DNA of 64,000 nt from Zygnema cylindricum. Its lineage: Eukaryota > Streptophyta > Zygnematophyceae > Zygnematales > Zygnemataceae. Positions 1-13,389 of the stretch are shown piece by piece. The notes beneath the pieces were generated by a model. That model saw only the letters and a list, made by a program, of their open reading frames with translations. It ran no database searches and had not been told where the DNA came from. A program made the position numbers and the translations under genes. The stretch lies in contig JBBHKE010001963.1 of NCBI GenBank assembly GCA_037447655.1, forward strand, positions 70,758 to 134,757. Direction: 5' to 3'. Within the stretch, counting starts at the first letter, position 1. Every line of letters begins with the position of its first letter.

Positions 1-201
1 AAACCATCTAATTACGGGTCAAACAATCGCAATTTAATAATGTGAATTCATAAAGAAATGGTTTGCTATATGTTATGAGTTCATAACATTACGAAATGCC
101 ACCACCATACTTCCTGGATATCGCTGGTAAGTGGATAATTTGTCCAATTTTAACCATGTTCTTGTGAAATAGCTACCTGCAGGAAAGGAGAAAGGGCGTG
201 C

Positions 202-585
202 CTGGTACTCCCTCTCGACCGCGTGCGCCGATTTCAGCAGCTTGCCAGGCGGCTTCTTGCGCAAAACGAACCGCCGGGGACCAACTTCCAAAAGGTACGT
301 CGGATTGCTCTGGCCATGGTCAAACTGGACAGCCAATAGACCGATATATCAAAATCTAAGAATGGATTATAAGGACAACCACTTTCTGATCCTCGGCCGG
401 TAAACAGACATTTGTTCGCCATGCAACCACATACATTAAACAGATGCTTGTGCTTGCAGACAAGTTACCTGCAGCAGCTGCATGTCTGAGCCCTTCGGCC
501 ATTCAGCCACATGTTCACGGGCGTAGCGCAAAAGCGAGAGGCGGTCGATGTCGTGTGCTGGGCGCGGAGGACGCAATGGAGTCAT
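202..585 (-). CDS. IBR3/ACAD11-like acyl-CoA dehydrogenase family protein, N-terminal exons only (partial)
   Basis: Two exons are visible: 469..585 (ATG at 585, 39 codons, donor GTAACT) and 202..324 (acceptor after CCAG, 41 codons). Together they give about 80 residues matching the start of the aminoglycoside-phosphotransferase-like domain that begins plant IBR3 and animal ACAD10/11. Diagnostic stretches are [12 protein letters not shown] and [14 protein letters not shown] followed by [10 protein letters not shown]. In that family the N-terminal kinase-like domain precedes an acyl-CoA dehydrogenase domain; in plants IBR3 acts in peroxisomal indole-butyric acid metabolism. The rest of the gene lies left of the window. 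The second intron would use a GC donor (CAG|GCACGC), since no GT donor keeps the conserved EYQ. The start was chosen because it is the only ATG opening this frame. It diverges from the BSK gene. Family call is firm; the substrate is inferred only from family. Confidence 0.8.
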
Positions 586-1890
586 GGCTACTATGGACGA
601 GTCTGACTGAGCTTCGTAGACATGTAGCGTGATGCGAAGGATTTGGATGCTACAAATTTAGAAAGCACCGGGGGGACGGTAGGATGTTCGATGCACATGG
701 TGGGAATTCAACACATGACAGTCTGTCGGTATTTTCAAAAAGTGCAAAAATCTCATACGGATATCGCACCAAATCAACATACCGTGTGGAAATTCTTCTC
801 GCTGTAAATTTCGTGTGAGTAATGGGAAATTTCAAATTTGCGTTCATACGCGGACTCGTGAGATTCTCACACGTTTATGCTTCGGATTCGCAAAAGTTTC
901 ACACGTTTTGAGCAGAGATTCGAGGACTGCTTGTTGGTCGGAACTTTAATTATCACGCTAACAATAGGTGAGACCGTGAAAGGCCAGCCAGACACTGCAC
1001 TTTGTCGGCACATAAAGAGATCGTTCACACATCAGTTTGGAAAATATTTAAGGGAATTTATTTCCGAATATGTTATTTTCTATTCATACGTCAGAGGGTG
1101 TATGTTTGTGAAACAATTGCACGTTTTCGTACATTATACGTACGGTCCTGCCAGAATTTTGGCGGCAAATTCTTTGACCACCCAAAAATCGCCAAATCAA
1201 CTCCTACTATGAACATCTAGCCTAAAGTTTAAACTTCAGTGCAGGTACGGATTCTACGGACGAGAGTACGAAGGAGACAAGCGTCTAGTTTGCTGTCGAC
1301 GTTTCCTTCTGATGGGCCAGTACGGAACCTGCAGGTAGTCACAGCACTCAATAACTGCGTACGAAATAAGTTTGCCAGTTGTCGTCCAGCAGGAATAGAA
1401 ACCTTCCTGTCGTCGGATACCCCAGTACTGTTTCAAAAATAACCAGATATGGCATGCACGAGACTGTCAATTGCTCTGGCAGAGTCGCCAGACTTTCACA
1501 TACCAATTCGTAATGAAACGAGTGCATACTCCAACGTCTCCGACAGAGAGTTGACTGTGATTACGGGGGAATGCAATAGCATACTGGAACTCTGTCAGCA
1601 TCACAGGCAAACAATACCTGTACATTTTTATGTATAATCAGCATGGAAATACACAAAAGCTAAGGCAACTCACTTTCTGAATTGAGGAGTGGAAACGGCA
1701 ATAAACAGATAATTAGCTTATTATGTCATTTGGTTTATGCGTCTTTTGGCTGGAATCGACAGCATAGGCTGCAGGGAGTGTTGGTAGTGGTTGATTTCTA
1801 GGGTTAGCGCCGCAGCTCATGTTCCATATACTGGAGGCTGTTAGAAATAAGATCAGCTTTTAGCATTGTTGGCAAGGGAGGAGTTTGGCT
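586..1890. other. Intergenic region between divergent IBR3-like and BSK-like genes
   Basis: About 1.3 kb separates the two divergent start codons, so it probably holds both promoters and 5' UTRs. I see no conserved protein, RNA gene or clear TATA element. An open frame at 877-1212 (+) of 111 codons has no recognisable motif and no splice context, and I do not call it a gene. Confidence 0.5.
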
Positions 1891-4800
1891 ATGGGGAATT
1901 GCGTGGCGAATCCGGTGAAGCCATCCTCTAGGGCAACGAGTCCGCCAAAACACGAACGCCCAGGTGATGATCAACACTCTCAATCAGTTTTTTATGAACG
2001 GATATGAAGCAGGGGCGGAAATCTAGGTTTTAAAATGTGCGCTGGTTGTATGCTGGTTTCGCCGTGATAGCGAATGATCATATGTTTATGCTAAGTACAG
2101 GACATTCTTCCAGTGGCGATTGGTTCAGTGTCGATTGTTTTGAAAGTCATTCAGAAAGCATTTCTGAATCTTTAGTTTCCGCGTATTATTTGCAGAGATT
2201 GGTTATTTCTTTCATACCTCAAGATGCATTCCACACATCTCCTCTGGTAACTCCAGTGTTGACCCACTTTGTAACTTGTAGCCGTAGAGCGAAAGCTTTC
2301 AACTCTTTTGCATATCTCGTCATTTTGGCAAAGAAAGTGTAGTTAACTTATGTTATTTAAACTGGCAAGCTGGTCGTACATTTGATTGACGTGTTGTGCC
2401 TGTGCTTGCCGTATTGATGCCTGCTGTTTGACTATCGATTGTGTGGATGTTATTAGGAATTGTTGCAGCTCCGGAGCTAAAAAAACCTCCTTCTATTGTA
2501 ACGTTTGAATCTTTTAAGTACAGCGACCTCGTCGTGGCCACTGATAACTTCAAGTCAGTGTCTTCTCTCCCCTTTTCTTTGTTTCTCTAACTCCATTTTT
2601 CTCTGATACGGTCACTAATTTGCCTCGAGCAGATGGGGTGCAGAGTTTTATGCGACCAACTATGGCATGCTTGTTGGTGTTATTTAGACATTTACATTTG
2701 TAAACGTTTACATTACTGGAGGAACTAGGTAGCACTTTTGCTTGTTTATGCTCCCCTTAGGAGTGGCCAGGTGCTAGCAATTTATCGCTCACCAAAAGTA
2801 TTTGTTCTGAGGACCTGTTTAACTGACAAGTTGCCCTTTGAGTGCGTCATTGGCTTCCTTCAGGGCTGTACTCGCAAAGCTATATAACACGGAGATGTCA
2901 TAGGCAGATGCATTTCTTCTGATTGGCTTTCACCATGCCACATGTTTGTTTTCATGTCTCTCAAACCACCAGCTGCGGCATCGATATATTGCCTGTGCAG
3001 GAAAGAATGTGAAGTCTCAGATGGTTCTCGACAGACAACAAACATGGTGTATAAAGGACAGCTTCGTGACGGGCGCTATGTTGCAATCAAACGTTTCCAT
3101 TTACGGGATTGGCCAGATGCGGTTGCATTTAAGGTATGCGCTTTTATTACATCCTCCAGAGGCCTAGACAAACTACAACCTAGGAAGTTGTTCAGATGTC
3201 CTACGGGAAGAATGTAAGCAAATTGTGGGATGTGATGGACTCAATAGGTTTGGCATGATTACATCTGTTTCATATTAGCAAGGTTGCACAGACTTGCAAG
3301 TCTGTTCTCACACATCCCAGCTACAACAATGTTCATTATTTTATTTTTTATACATATGTGTGCGGCCAGCAAAATTTCCCTTTGTTTTTGTCGAGTTCCC
3401 ATCAAAAAGATGTGAAGCAAAATGGGCAGAGTATCTCCAATATGACTTAGGACCAAGGGCCTCAATGAAAAGATGTTATCCTTTTGTAAACGGGGCGTCA
3501 AACCTTTTGGTTTTGCTGGGATAGGTTGCATAATCCTCTAGTGGTTTTTTGAAAACGTTTTGAAGCGCAAATTTAGAAGCATTCTTTTGATGGGACCTGT
3601 ATCAGCTAAAGCAGCTAATATGTTGTCTTTCCTGGGGAAATAGGGCAATTTCAGCAGTTTGGGGTGGTGATACGTGAATCAAAGAGTAGCTGCATCCACA
3701 GCTCTTAAATTGCAGACTAACATTCATTTCACTGCCTTCTGTAGCTAGCGTGCAAGGTATAATTAGCGTTTCCAGAACAGTTTGTGCAATAGATTAGAAT
3801 CTGAGAAATAAGGTGTTAGGTTGGAGAGGTTTCCCGGCTCTGCGGCTATTCATGGCAGTGACATTTTGATTTGGAAAGATTCAGATTGGTTTTAGATGGA
3901 TTCGTGACATCTTTAGTCTTTAAACTCTTCAGGTCTATGCAAGATTAACTTTATTGTTTGGAAGTACTCTTTAAGATGGGTTTGTCCGGAATTTCTTTAA
4001 GCAGCTAAGTTTTCCTATATTTCCACACAGTATGCCATGTTAGTTGATGTGAAGGGTTGTGGGCAACTGGACAATCTGGGTGACTTACGTTCAGATTGTG
4101 CTTATGGCTGATGAAGCATTTGTTCTTTGTCACAGAACAATACGAGCTGTATTGTTGGAAAGAAATATTTCTTGTGCACTTAAGGTGATTCTCATGATGG
4201 GTCTGTCTAGAACCTTTGCACGATCGTTGTTTGATCCAAAGCCATTCCAGATGATTGCATATAGTTGATTCAATGACAGACTGAAACATCCTAATTCAAT
4301 CCCGTTGGGTGGTTAATGGATCAGGAACTTTCAGAACGGATTGGAAGAATACGGTTCGACGGCTTTGTTAGTCTAATTGGTGTTTGTTGCGAGGACGATG
4401 TGCGGTTGGTAGTGGCAGACTATATGCCGGGAAGCCTTACCCATCTTTTGTTTCATTGTAAGTTCCCTGTTTCTCTCACTGTTGACAATGTGGCCATTTG
4501 AACTTGTGTCTTGACTGCATGTGTCTTGTTTTAAGTAGGGAGGATGGCTTTTCCTCATTTTGTGTCGCACAACCCCATCAGCCTATTTTTGCATCAGTTT
4601 TTTATTTAGTCTTTTTATTCTATGGCATACAAATACTATTGCTTTGTGTTGCAATGAGAGGATGCTGTGTCTAAGTTTGGGCTCTGGATTTTCATGTATA
4701 ATCATTTGCTGTTTTCCCACTTAAAGCAAATCACCATGCGGGGTGATAAACAGAAAGAGTACAGCTTTACTTCAAGTAGAGGTAGTCTTGTAAAAGTTGT

Positions 4801-7800
4801 GACTATTACCTAATGATATGTCCTTCATAGGTCTGGCCCAACTAGTTGCAGATGCCCACCTTATGAGTCTTGTACCAGGGTGGATCCTAGTATTTTTGAA
4901 AAAGCATGTGAAAAAAATAAACCAGCAAAACTTTGTGTATATGAATTGTTGTAGGCCACCATTAGTCCATCCAGAGAAATTGCATTACAGTGAATGATAT
5001 TTGCAGCTGATATATTGCATGTCAGCTATTTTGTTGCAAAACTGCATTCAAAAGAGAATTGACAGTGACACATCTGGCCTCTTTGCAACCTATGTAGCTT
5101 ACATTCACCATATGTATTACTTTTTACATAAAAAAACTGGTATTTTGATTTTGCTTTACTCCTGCCAGGCCCTTCCTGAAAGGTAGAATGACTCTTATTA
5201 GCATTCGAGTTATTGCAGTCGTGGATTACTGGTTTGTGAGTGTCTACCGTTGATATGAGCAGTGTGTCGAGCTTGGCCCTCTGTACTTGTATGGTTGTCA
5301 ATATGGTCTTGTGCAGGATGTCTGGAATTAGACGGGCAGACCGGGAAAGCATGCGAGTTATTGAATTTAAAGTTGGGTGGCACTAAGGAATCGAGGGTTA
5401 AACATTTTTTATCTGACTATGTATAAAACCAATATTGAGATGAAGTTTGGTTATGCACCCATGCCCAGGGGAGAAGCATCCCATGACTTGGCTCCAACGT
5501 CTAACTGTGGCCGCGAGGACAGCAAGGACCTTACAACATTTGGAGGGTTTGGAGAATCTTCCAATGTACCATGATTTGACTGTGGATCGAGTTCTTTTTG
5601 GTTCTGTAGGTCTTTCTCTCAGTATCCTTCATTTTCAGTTCTTAAGGGAAGCAAGAGAGTAGCCGTTTTTGCTCGAATTGCTGCTTTTTTTTAGAAGGCT
5701 GATCAGGCTGCACTTGTTTTATTTCCATTGATTACTCCCAAAGTGTGGATTTTTTCATGTCCCGTAAATTTTTGAGTTTAGTTTTATGACTTTCTTTCTT
5801 TTCTCGTATTTTCTCTTACTCCCACTTATTTCTTTTGCCACCGGAGACAGGATGGTAAGCCCCATTTGTCATCGTTTGGTATCATGAAGCCTCAAGGAGA
5901 AGGCGAGGAGTTTAGCATGAACATGGGTGACATTCCTCCAGAGTATATATTTAAAGGTAAGGTGTTGCCTGGATACTGTCTGGATGTGAAAATCATACTT
6001 CAGCTCAATTTTTTGATCATTTCTTGCAGCCTGTTGGGCACTAAGTTACCTGCATTACACGGCTGGTTTGATGCTTCAATGTGCTTTGTATGATTTGTTA
6101 CTTTTGTCGGTCTTCCTCTGTCCACTCTAAAAGCGTACAGCCCGACATGCAATGCAGGGAATCTGGTCAGAGAAAGTGTTGTATGGAGTTTTGGCACTCT
6201 CCTCCTTGCCCTGCTCAGTGGAAAGAGTGTTCGAGCAACACTGGTGCGTTTTCAACTATTTTTTACTCTTTGACTTGACACCCATATGTATCTTCTTTTT
6301 TTTCCTTTACAAAAAGAATGCAGACTTTATTGGGTACAAAGGACAAAAGATAGACCAGTTTCATCTTTTCTGTCAATGTGTGACATCACAATGGGAGTAC
6401 ACTACATAGAGGGGAGATCGTTGAGTTTTTTGGTGATTTTGAAATTTTAACTGGCTCAGTTTTTGGAATTTACTGAAGGTCGGCATTTCAATGTTTTCTG
6501 GCAAGACGTAGAATAAAATAGTTCCCAGGTTTTTCAGAAAACAGAAGTTATTATTCTGGTAGAATTGCAGAAGAATTTGAGGAAAACTTTAAAAGTATAT
6601 TAATTTTTCTGAACAGGTATTTATGTTTCAGTTTACTCATCCTTTGTTTTTGTCAGAGCTAACTAGTAAATGTGTCAAAAAAGCAGCAAATCTGTCATAC
6701 CTTGCATCTGTCTCTTGAAAGGTGAATCTCTAATAAACAGTTTGGACCCAACTGAATGGGTCTGGGCATCCATATTGTGGCCTCGAGTATTTTTTCTTAT
6801 CTCGTCAGCATATTGACCAAGTGCTGCGTGGTGATTGGTCGTGTTTGTGGGAGAAAAGAATAGTTCTCAGAGCTTGTGGAGAATCAGAAGCCCTTGGATC
6901 CGGTAGTGGACAGCGCCCTCAAATCAAGCAAAGGAATGGCAGTGGACATTATCTCTCTGGTTGCCAGCTGTCTCCAGCAAAAACCTGAAAAGAGGCCCCC
7001 AATGAGGACAGTGCTGGAAGTCCTCAATGTCTTGGAAGCTCGGGCACAGGTGAGCAAGCACTATCAGCTTCAGGAAAAAGCATTGTTGGAGAGGTATCAA
7101 GGAAAGGGATCATACCAACATTGCTTTCTTCCCCTCCCATTCACTTCACCTTCTCTCATCCTCTCCCGTCTTTCTTCTCTCCTTCAGCTTCTTTCCATTA
7201 TGCTCCACTTCTCCACTCTCTCTATGTCTCGCTCGCTCTTCCTCTTTATCTCTCTCATCCTCCCTCGTCATCTCCGTTATATTTTGAAACCAGGCATCTT
7301 TTATTTCTAATTTGGCCGTGTTTGTGATAACAACAGGGCAGCCCAAAACCTTCTCTTCCTCCTGGAAAGATGTCTCGTTTTGGGGCCGCTGCTCTGAAAC
7401 GTGATTTTGCCGCCTTACATGAAATGCTGGTGGGTCAAATGTATGGGACACCGCCACAGGAGGTGAGGCGTGAACTCTGACTACTTCTTTTACCACTTAC
7501 TTTATTTGCAATCCGAATCGTTTTCTTAACAATGCTAGGAGAATCAGCTTCCCGTTTGCCACTCATTCCTTAGGGTCTGACACAATATTCATGTGAGACC
7601 CATGGGCTTTTTTGTCGAAGTACAAAGTAGGAATGCTTTCACCGAGTGCATGTGATAAAGGTTGGAAACATATTATAGCATGACGTATCATGATTCGTAA
7701 CATAGCTATAAGATATTTCTTTCATAATATAGCAACAGCGATTCCTCTGTTTTACAGTCATTTCATTCAGTAGCTGAACTTCTGGTCAATGAAAAACACA

Positions 7801-8714
7801 AGCTATTTTCCTGGACAATTTATCCAATCCGTTGCTTATAACTACTGCTTTGCATTTTACCGATTTTTTTTTCGTTTTTAGTCACGCTGATGTCTTTTGA
7901 AGGTTCAGTATTAATTCTGTTGGCATCCCTGGAACCTCCTGCGAGAACAGACTAAGCGATGAAGAAATGGTAGAGAAGGTACAGAAATGTTGATGATCAG
8001 TCGATGTATGGCTCCTTTAATCCGTGGCCGCTCTGGATGTTCCGCCTTGTGGCAGTTATCGTTTGAAAACTGGAATGCAGCGATGCAAGAAATGTTGAAT
8101 GCACGGAAACTTGGCGACTCTGCTTTCCGTCAAGGACACTGGGATGACGCCATCACACACTACACACTGGTAGTTTGCCGTAGTATTTCATGCTGTTGTG
8201 CAGTTAAAACTCTTCCAATGGTTTCTGTTCTTCAACACTAGTCGAATTGCCTTATGATAATGAAGCAAAATTGGTCAATAGGTTGATCCTTCTGATTACC
8301 TTTTTGATGTCTTGAAGCAGAAAGCAATGATTATGACGATGGTGATCCTCGAAACAGGCCAATTAACACAGGTTCTGCTTGGGTGGTGATCCTCAGTTCA
8401 CAAAGTTGGGTTCGACCCCTCTGCACCTCATGCTTGCAAGGAGATGTCTATGCTACCTGAACACCGGAAAGTACCGACTGGCCCTGGCTGACGCGCTGCA
8501 GGCGCAGAATGTAAGCCCCTCGTGGCCGGAAGGGTACTATTTGGAAGGAACTGCACGTACTTTGCTGGGAATGGAGGACGATGCAAGAACTGCCATGGCC
8601 AGCGGCCTGCGGCATGAGCAGCAGAACTCAACCTCGACGGCCGTCACGCCACCTTGGCAGCAGCAGGAGCAGCAGCTGCAGCATGAGCCACAATCGTCTT
8701 CTTTCAGATTTTAG
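1891..8714 (+). CDS. BSK-like receptor-like cytoplasmic pseudokinase with TPR tail
   Basis: Twelve exons: 1891..1963, 2469..2553, 3001..3133, 4325..4457, 5469..5605, 5851..5956, 6158..6243, 6809..6830, 6871..7049, 7337..7462, 8056..8169, 8397..8714. They sum to 1512 nt (503 aa) and all phases match; length fits BSKs. The N-terminus MGNC is an N-myristoylation plus palmitoylation-type signal, so plasma-membrane attachment is expected. Residues about 35-330 are the kinase-like domain: VAIKRF keeps the ATP lysine, but the catalytic loop reads YHDLTVDRV and the DFG position reads SFG, as in other BSK pseudokinases. The C-terminal third has TPR-type helices (NARKLGDSAFRQGHW, RRCLCYLNTGKY), then a Gln/Ser-rich tail. 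In land plants BSKs relay BRI1 and immune-receptor signals as scaffolds. Exon 8 is only 22 nt and is followed by a 40-nt intron. The hormone link is inferred from family, not seen here. Confidence 0.93.
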
Positions 8715-11387
8715 CAGTCGCCGACGTTTTATTGTAACCGTTATTGTTATTTATATTAATGTAAAAAAAATGTGTCATGTGGAAGCTAGTCTATGCCGAA
8801 ACAAGCTGTGGTATCTCTCTATCCTTTTTGCCTGTGTATAGATGTGATAGTATTTTTACTTTTTCGTTTTGAACAACTCTTTCAAACTCATATAAGCATG
8901 GTTCGGTCAGGAAAGGAAGAGTCTGAGCATATAGACTCTGCTTGAGGTGCTCGCATGCAAGGACCGCGGCACCGCAGGGTTGCAGAGGCCATTGTGATTT
9001 CAGTGACAGGTGAGACTGCTTATCAGAAGAGTCAGAGATACTCCTGCAGCATTGACCTGGATCTAGCGGTAAATAAAGTTAAAAATCATGAGTGGACAGG
9101 CCTTATAACTTCATAATACAACAGGTAAATGTAAATGTCATTTTTGTAATAGAGTGGTTGCCAGAATTGGCTTGGGAACTTCATGGGTGAAACAAGCAGG
9201 ATCAGCAGATGATCTCGAGGTTGTGGCCGATGTGAATTTTTGTCTTAGGCTCAACGTGGAAATATTCATGCCAGGCCTTGTTGTTGTTATCATCACAATG
9301 ATGTCAGGAAAGTGGGTTTGACATAGACAGTACCTTATTGTAAGTCATATTTATTGCATTCACTAGAAGAATAGTCCGGTATGATATGAGTGTGTATTGC
9401 ATAATATGTGCCAAATGTTGGACTCGGGGAAAGAAGTGCGTGTTTAACGTTTGTGAATCTATCTATATTTGTTCGGTGATGTATGTCAATTTGCAAATTA
9501 CATCTGAGTGTGCGCCAGGCTGCAGGTTTACAATCTGAATTTTTGAGTATGCCGAAACTGTACTTGTCCCATTTAATGATATTCTTGACTCGGGTTGTCC
9601 TCCCCGTGTCTCTCTCGGCTCTACATGCTGTGATTGACGTTTGGCCAGTTTTCTCCTCTGTGACTTATGTTGCCAAGTCGATGTCCTCTCTTTCTCACTT
9701 AACTGCGACAAAACGGTCGTGTCGAGTTTGCTGTTTTCACAACTAAAACAATCAACAGTAACATTTCCTGGGATTTCTGACCTAAGATGGTATATTGTGA
9801 CCATTCCCATGACCTACACAACATTACAGCATACAGGGAGGAAACTGAATTCAATGGTGAAGGAAGACATTAGAAGTGACCAGAGGAAGAAAGAGCGTAG
9901 GTTGACGCAGGTAGAGGGATATACCAGCATCCACAATCACCAACATCTCACTGTTCCTACTAGTGTGCCATAAATTCATCACACCACAATTCAACACCAA
10001 AAAGGTATGTTCTAAAGAAACCGTTTTGTCTTGCCAAAGGGCCTTTTCTAATGCTACACTGGAACAGCTTCCGGCAAAGATGCAAGCCTTCGCACATCAT
10101 AAACTCCTTAGGGTCTCCATGTGGATTGCCTCTTAACATAAAATAGGTTGTGACTCAGTATGCTGTGAAGTAATGCTAGTAACCCTCACGACGGTCCCTG
10201 TTTCGACGAAGGAAAGTGACCCTTTCCTGCCTTACAGACCAAAGGCCACGTGGAGAGGTGATTGCACCTGGCTGAAGGTTTGCCGATACTGCCTGCTGTG
10301 CTTGGTACACACAAGAAACAGTTTTGGTCATCATTATCCTGAATGACCGTACTGAGCATGAAGAGCAAGTCTCTGTGACAACAAAATCGCTTTGGAATAG
10401 AGAGCATTGGTGATTACAGCATCACTATGATTCCACAAAGAACATACACTATAACAGGTGACTGCTTTTGCATTTCCTTGCTTTGCCATAGTTACGGGAT
10501 TCACAACTAAGTTTAAGGGCTCTCAGGGCAGCTAACAGTTCCATCTTCAACAATTCCGTCTTATTTGACTATTGATACCCTTCAAACCACAAAATATCTT
10601 TGGTATCATCATAACAAACATAATCGTGCCTTTTATTACCCAGCAGAACGGGCTTTTGGGACAAGAACAGAATGTGAAAGAGGTTACTCTGGCGAGAAGG
10701 TCTCAACATACTTATTGACCAAACACAAGATTAAAACACTAGCAACAAATATATTCAGGAATGCTTTTAACACCACAAAAAACACAAAGAGATTTTTCTA
10801 GCATTAACTCTATAAGGTGGAAGCCTTGGTGCAAGGTCAGATAAACATGCACTGGATAGACAATAAAAAGCAATATACTACTGCAAGGCAGGCCAGAAAT
10901 GACCGATATTTTCCGCCGGTGACTTTTTGTCCCGTGTCCCCCGTGCTTGCTGATGATTCCGCTACACGCACTAAAGCTGGGATATCAAAGTACACAACTT
11001 TGGAACATAAATGTGAGGCATTGACGTGTGGAAATCACATCGACAGCATGCCGGTATGAAATCAATCATCTTCGAGGGTCACATGAGAGCACCAATATTT
11101 GAAGACATGAGAAACACGAGGAAGAAAAGGAAAACAATGACAAAGAGAGTAGAGCTCTGCCTTGCAGACACGAGCGACGTCTTTCTCCCCACAAGTTTTT
11201 GCCGATTTCTCTACCACAATCATCTATATTATGTAAGAATGAAGCACAACAGCCAGCTTCAGAGATAAATACTTAGCTGGACATTTGCTTTTACCACACT
11301 GTCGCAGAAGTGAAGGCAATCCAAAAATAAGATCCTACTGTTTCAGCAGAAAAAAAGAACATTTTGATCACATTGCCCAAAATGCTA
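8715..11387. other. Intergenic region between convergent BSK-like and SNRNP27-like genes
   Basis: About 2.7 kb between two convergent stop codons. It must hold both 3' UTRs. Several open frames (for example 9463-9810 on the minus strand and 10565-10801 on the plus strand) show no family motif and no splice pattern. I see no repeat, RNA gene or transposon end here. Confidence 0.5.
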
Positions 11388-12617
11388 TCACCTGTTCACC
11401 TCAGACGGCAAAGGCCTATTGAAACCACCTGCACGCGGTCAAAACAACAAATAACAGAACACCTGTTATCAGATACAGCAGGCCACTAAACAGCGTATCA
11501 GGCCACCTACCTTGATTGCATAATTGCCAAATGTTTTGTTAAGTAACTAACAAAACCAAGACACAGGAGAATGTAGAACACAAAGGATGTGAAGCTCTTC
11601 CTCGAGGCTTACCCTTTCGATTCATGTACTGCCGAGGTTGACGTTTCGTGCTCAGCTTCACAGCCCCTTGATTGGCATCACCCACTTGCTTGCCCTGAAC
11701 AAAGATAGCCCACCGACGGAAAGTTAAATCACCCCCAAAAACCCAAGGTACAGATACTGTTAACCAAAGAAAACGAGACCTGATTTCCTTTATCAGCAAA
11801 AACCCAAGCCCTAAATAGTGACACATCACATCTTCAACAGAATCTAACAAAAATTGAGGAAGCGATATCAAGCCAATACAGCCAAAAGATGAAGAGTCCA
11901 ATGGCATACTGATGACAAAAAACTTCTGAGCACGTTTGCTGACCTTAGTGGTATCGAAACCTGTGGGCATGCCAAACTGCTTCAGGAGGGCCTCCTCGTC
12001 CACTTCGGGAACTACTGGAGGTGAGGGGGGTGGAGGTGGAGGTGGAGACGGTGGAGGTGACGGGAGTCGAGGAGCTATTTCTCGAGGAGGCCGTGGTGGA
12101 GGTGGAGGTGGTGGCAACCAATTGTCCTCATCCATGGGGTCATGGCTAACATCTGAGGCAGGAGTTGTCACATAGTCTCTCCGCCTCTTGCTTTTGGAAG
12201 CCATGTCAGAATCCTTCCCATAAACCTGATCTGGGCTCCTTTCCCGTTTGTCTCTCAGCTTTTCCTCTCTTCGTTCAATCTCGCGGTCTCGCTCTTTCCT
12301 CTCTCCTGTCTTCGTTCCATGTGATCGCTCGAGATTCTTTGGCGAACGGCTACGAGAACGACCTTTGGCAAACCTGTCAGACTCTGGTGATCTATCTTTC
12401 CTTCGCTTTTCCCTTTCCCTTTCCCTTTCCCTTTCCCTTTCCCTTTCTCTTTCTTTTTCTTTATCTCTGTCCCTATCTTTCTCTCGATCTCTGCCTGCAT
12501 CCCTGTTCCGGTCTTTCTCTTTGTCGCCATCTTCATCTCGTTCCCTAACCCTACCTTTTGTCACCTTGCTCTGCTCTCTCTCGCGTTCACGGTCGCCATC
12601 GCGATCCTTTTTGGATT
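11388..12617 (-). CDS. SNRNP27: SNRNP27-like U4/U6.U5 tri-snRNP protein (5' end unresolved)
   Basis: Three exons read right to left: 11944..12617, 11613..11694 and 11388..11428, with stop TGA at 11388-11390. The C-terminal block is diagnostic: MPTGFDTTK joins GKQVGDANQGAV, then RQYMNRK joins GGFNRPLPSEVNR across the last intron, in phase. This is the conserved tail of the 27-kDa tri-snRNP protein, which acts in spliceosome activation and 5' splice-site choice. The N-terminal 200 residues are Arg/Asp/Glu/Ser-rich, with a (RE)n run encoded near 12405-12455, then a long Pro-rich segment (12010-12120) that I do not recall from the animal protein. The exon at 12617 needs one base from an upstream exon, because an in-frame TGA sits just before its acceptor. 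A candidate ATG at 12867 with a GTGATG donor is one base out of phase, so the true start is not assigned. Confidence 0.87.
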
Positions 12618-13389
12618 CTGCTCACATGCAGCGCCCAACTTGGCGATGAGACAACCTTCTTGACAGAGACTGACAGGGAGATAGGGAGAGACTGACAACC
12701 AAACACGGACGAGCACAGCCCACGTGTCATAGCAAAACGCACCAGAGGTCAACCAAGAAGCAGCGCATCACAGGAGCTTGACATTTAGAAGCTGTAGCGA
12801 TCGGATTTAAGGAGGCTGACAGGCGGCATCACCTGGTGCTTCCGGGGCTTTCAAAGCTGCGAGCCATGCCCGGAAGGAGGGCCGCCAGTGCCTCATTCAG
12901 CGCCAGCCTTGCCCTCACCCGCCAGCCGCATCGTCCACTGTAGCGGCTGCCACGTGGCAGCAATGCAGGGCATAAGGGACTCACCACGACGAGCTGGAGA
13001 GCGAGAACGCGCCATAATAACAATCCAGCTGGCAGTGACAGCGTCTTTCCAGGCGCAGCTGCCTCCCCTCCGATCGAACTCTCCCGCTACCTCTCACAGT
13101 GGCGCGCTCCTCACACGTGTGATCCCAATAGAAGAAAGCGCGCAGCCAGGCGGAGCGAGAGGCGCCATTCAAGAAACAATTGCTGTCGCAACGCGACTCC
13201 TCGTCCAACCGCGGCCCTTACAATGCTGCAATGAATGCAGCGACATGAATGGAGCGATGTGAAACAGACGGCGAGGGCGGAGTCGAAGCGATTGGATAGA
13301 AAAGGTGATTCAATTTTGAATTGAGTCGAGCCATTTTAAGTTGACGCGTGCAGGGAAGCGTTCAATGCCTACCTCGCAGCTCACCCGCC
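12618..13389. promoter_or_regulatory. Shared upstream region of SNRNP27-like and LUC7-like genes
   Basis: About 770 bp, GC-richer than the flanks and rich in CpG, separates the two divergently transcribed splicing-factor genes. It presumably contains both promoters and the missing first SNRNP27 exon. No TATA box is obvious near either gene. A bidirectional promoter is inferred from layout only. Confidence 0.5.

Noticed and set aside
877-1212. 111-codon open frame upstream of BSK
   Set aside because: No motif, no splice context and AT-rich composition; likely chance.
8405-8418. GGGTTCGACCCC, similar to a tRNA T-arm
   Set aside because: It lies within the last BSK exon and no acceptor or anticodon stem can be folded around it.
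12165-12649. Plus-strand frames rich in Ser/Leu/Phe/Pro over the SNRNP27 exon
   Set aside because: Antisense shadows of the Arg/Glu repeat; the minus strand has the conserved SNRNP27 C-terminus and splice signals.
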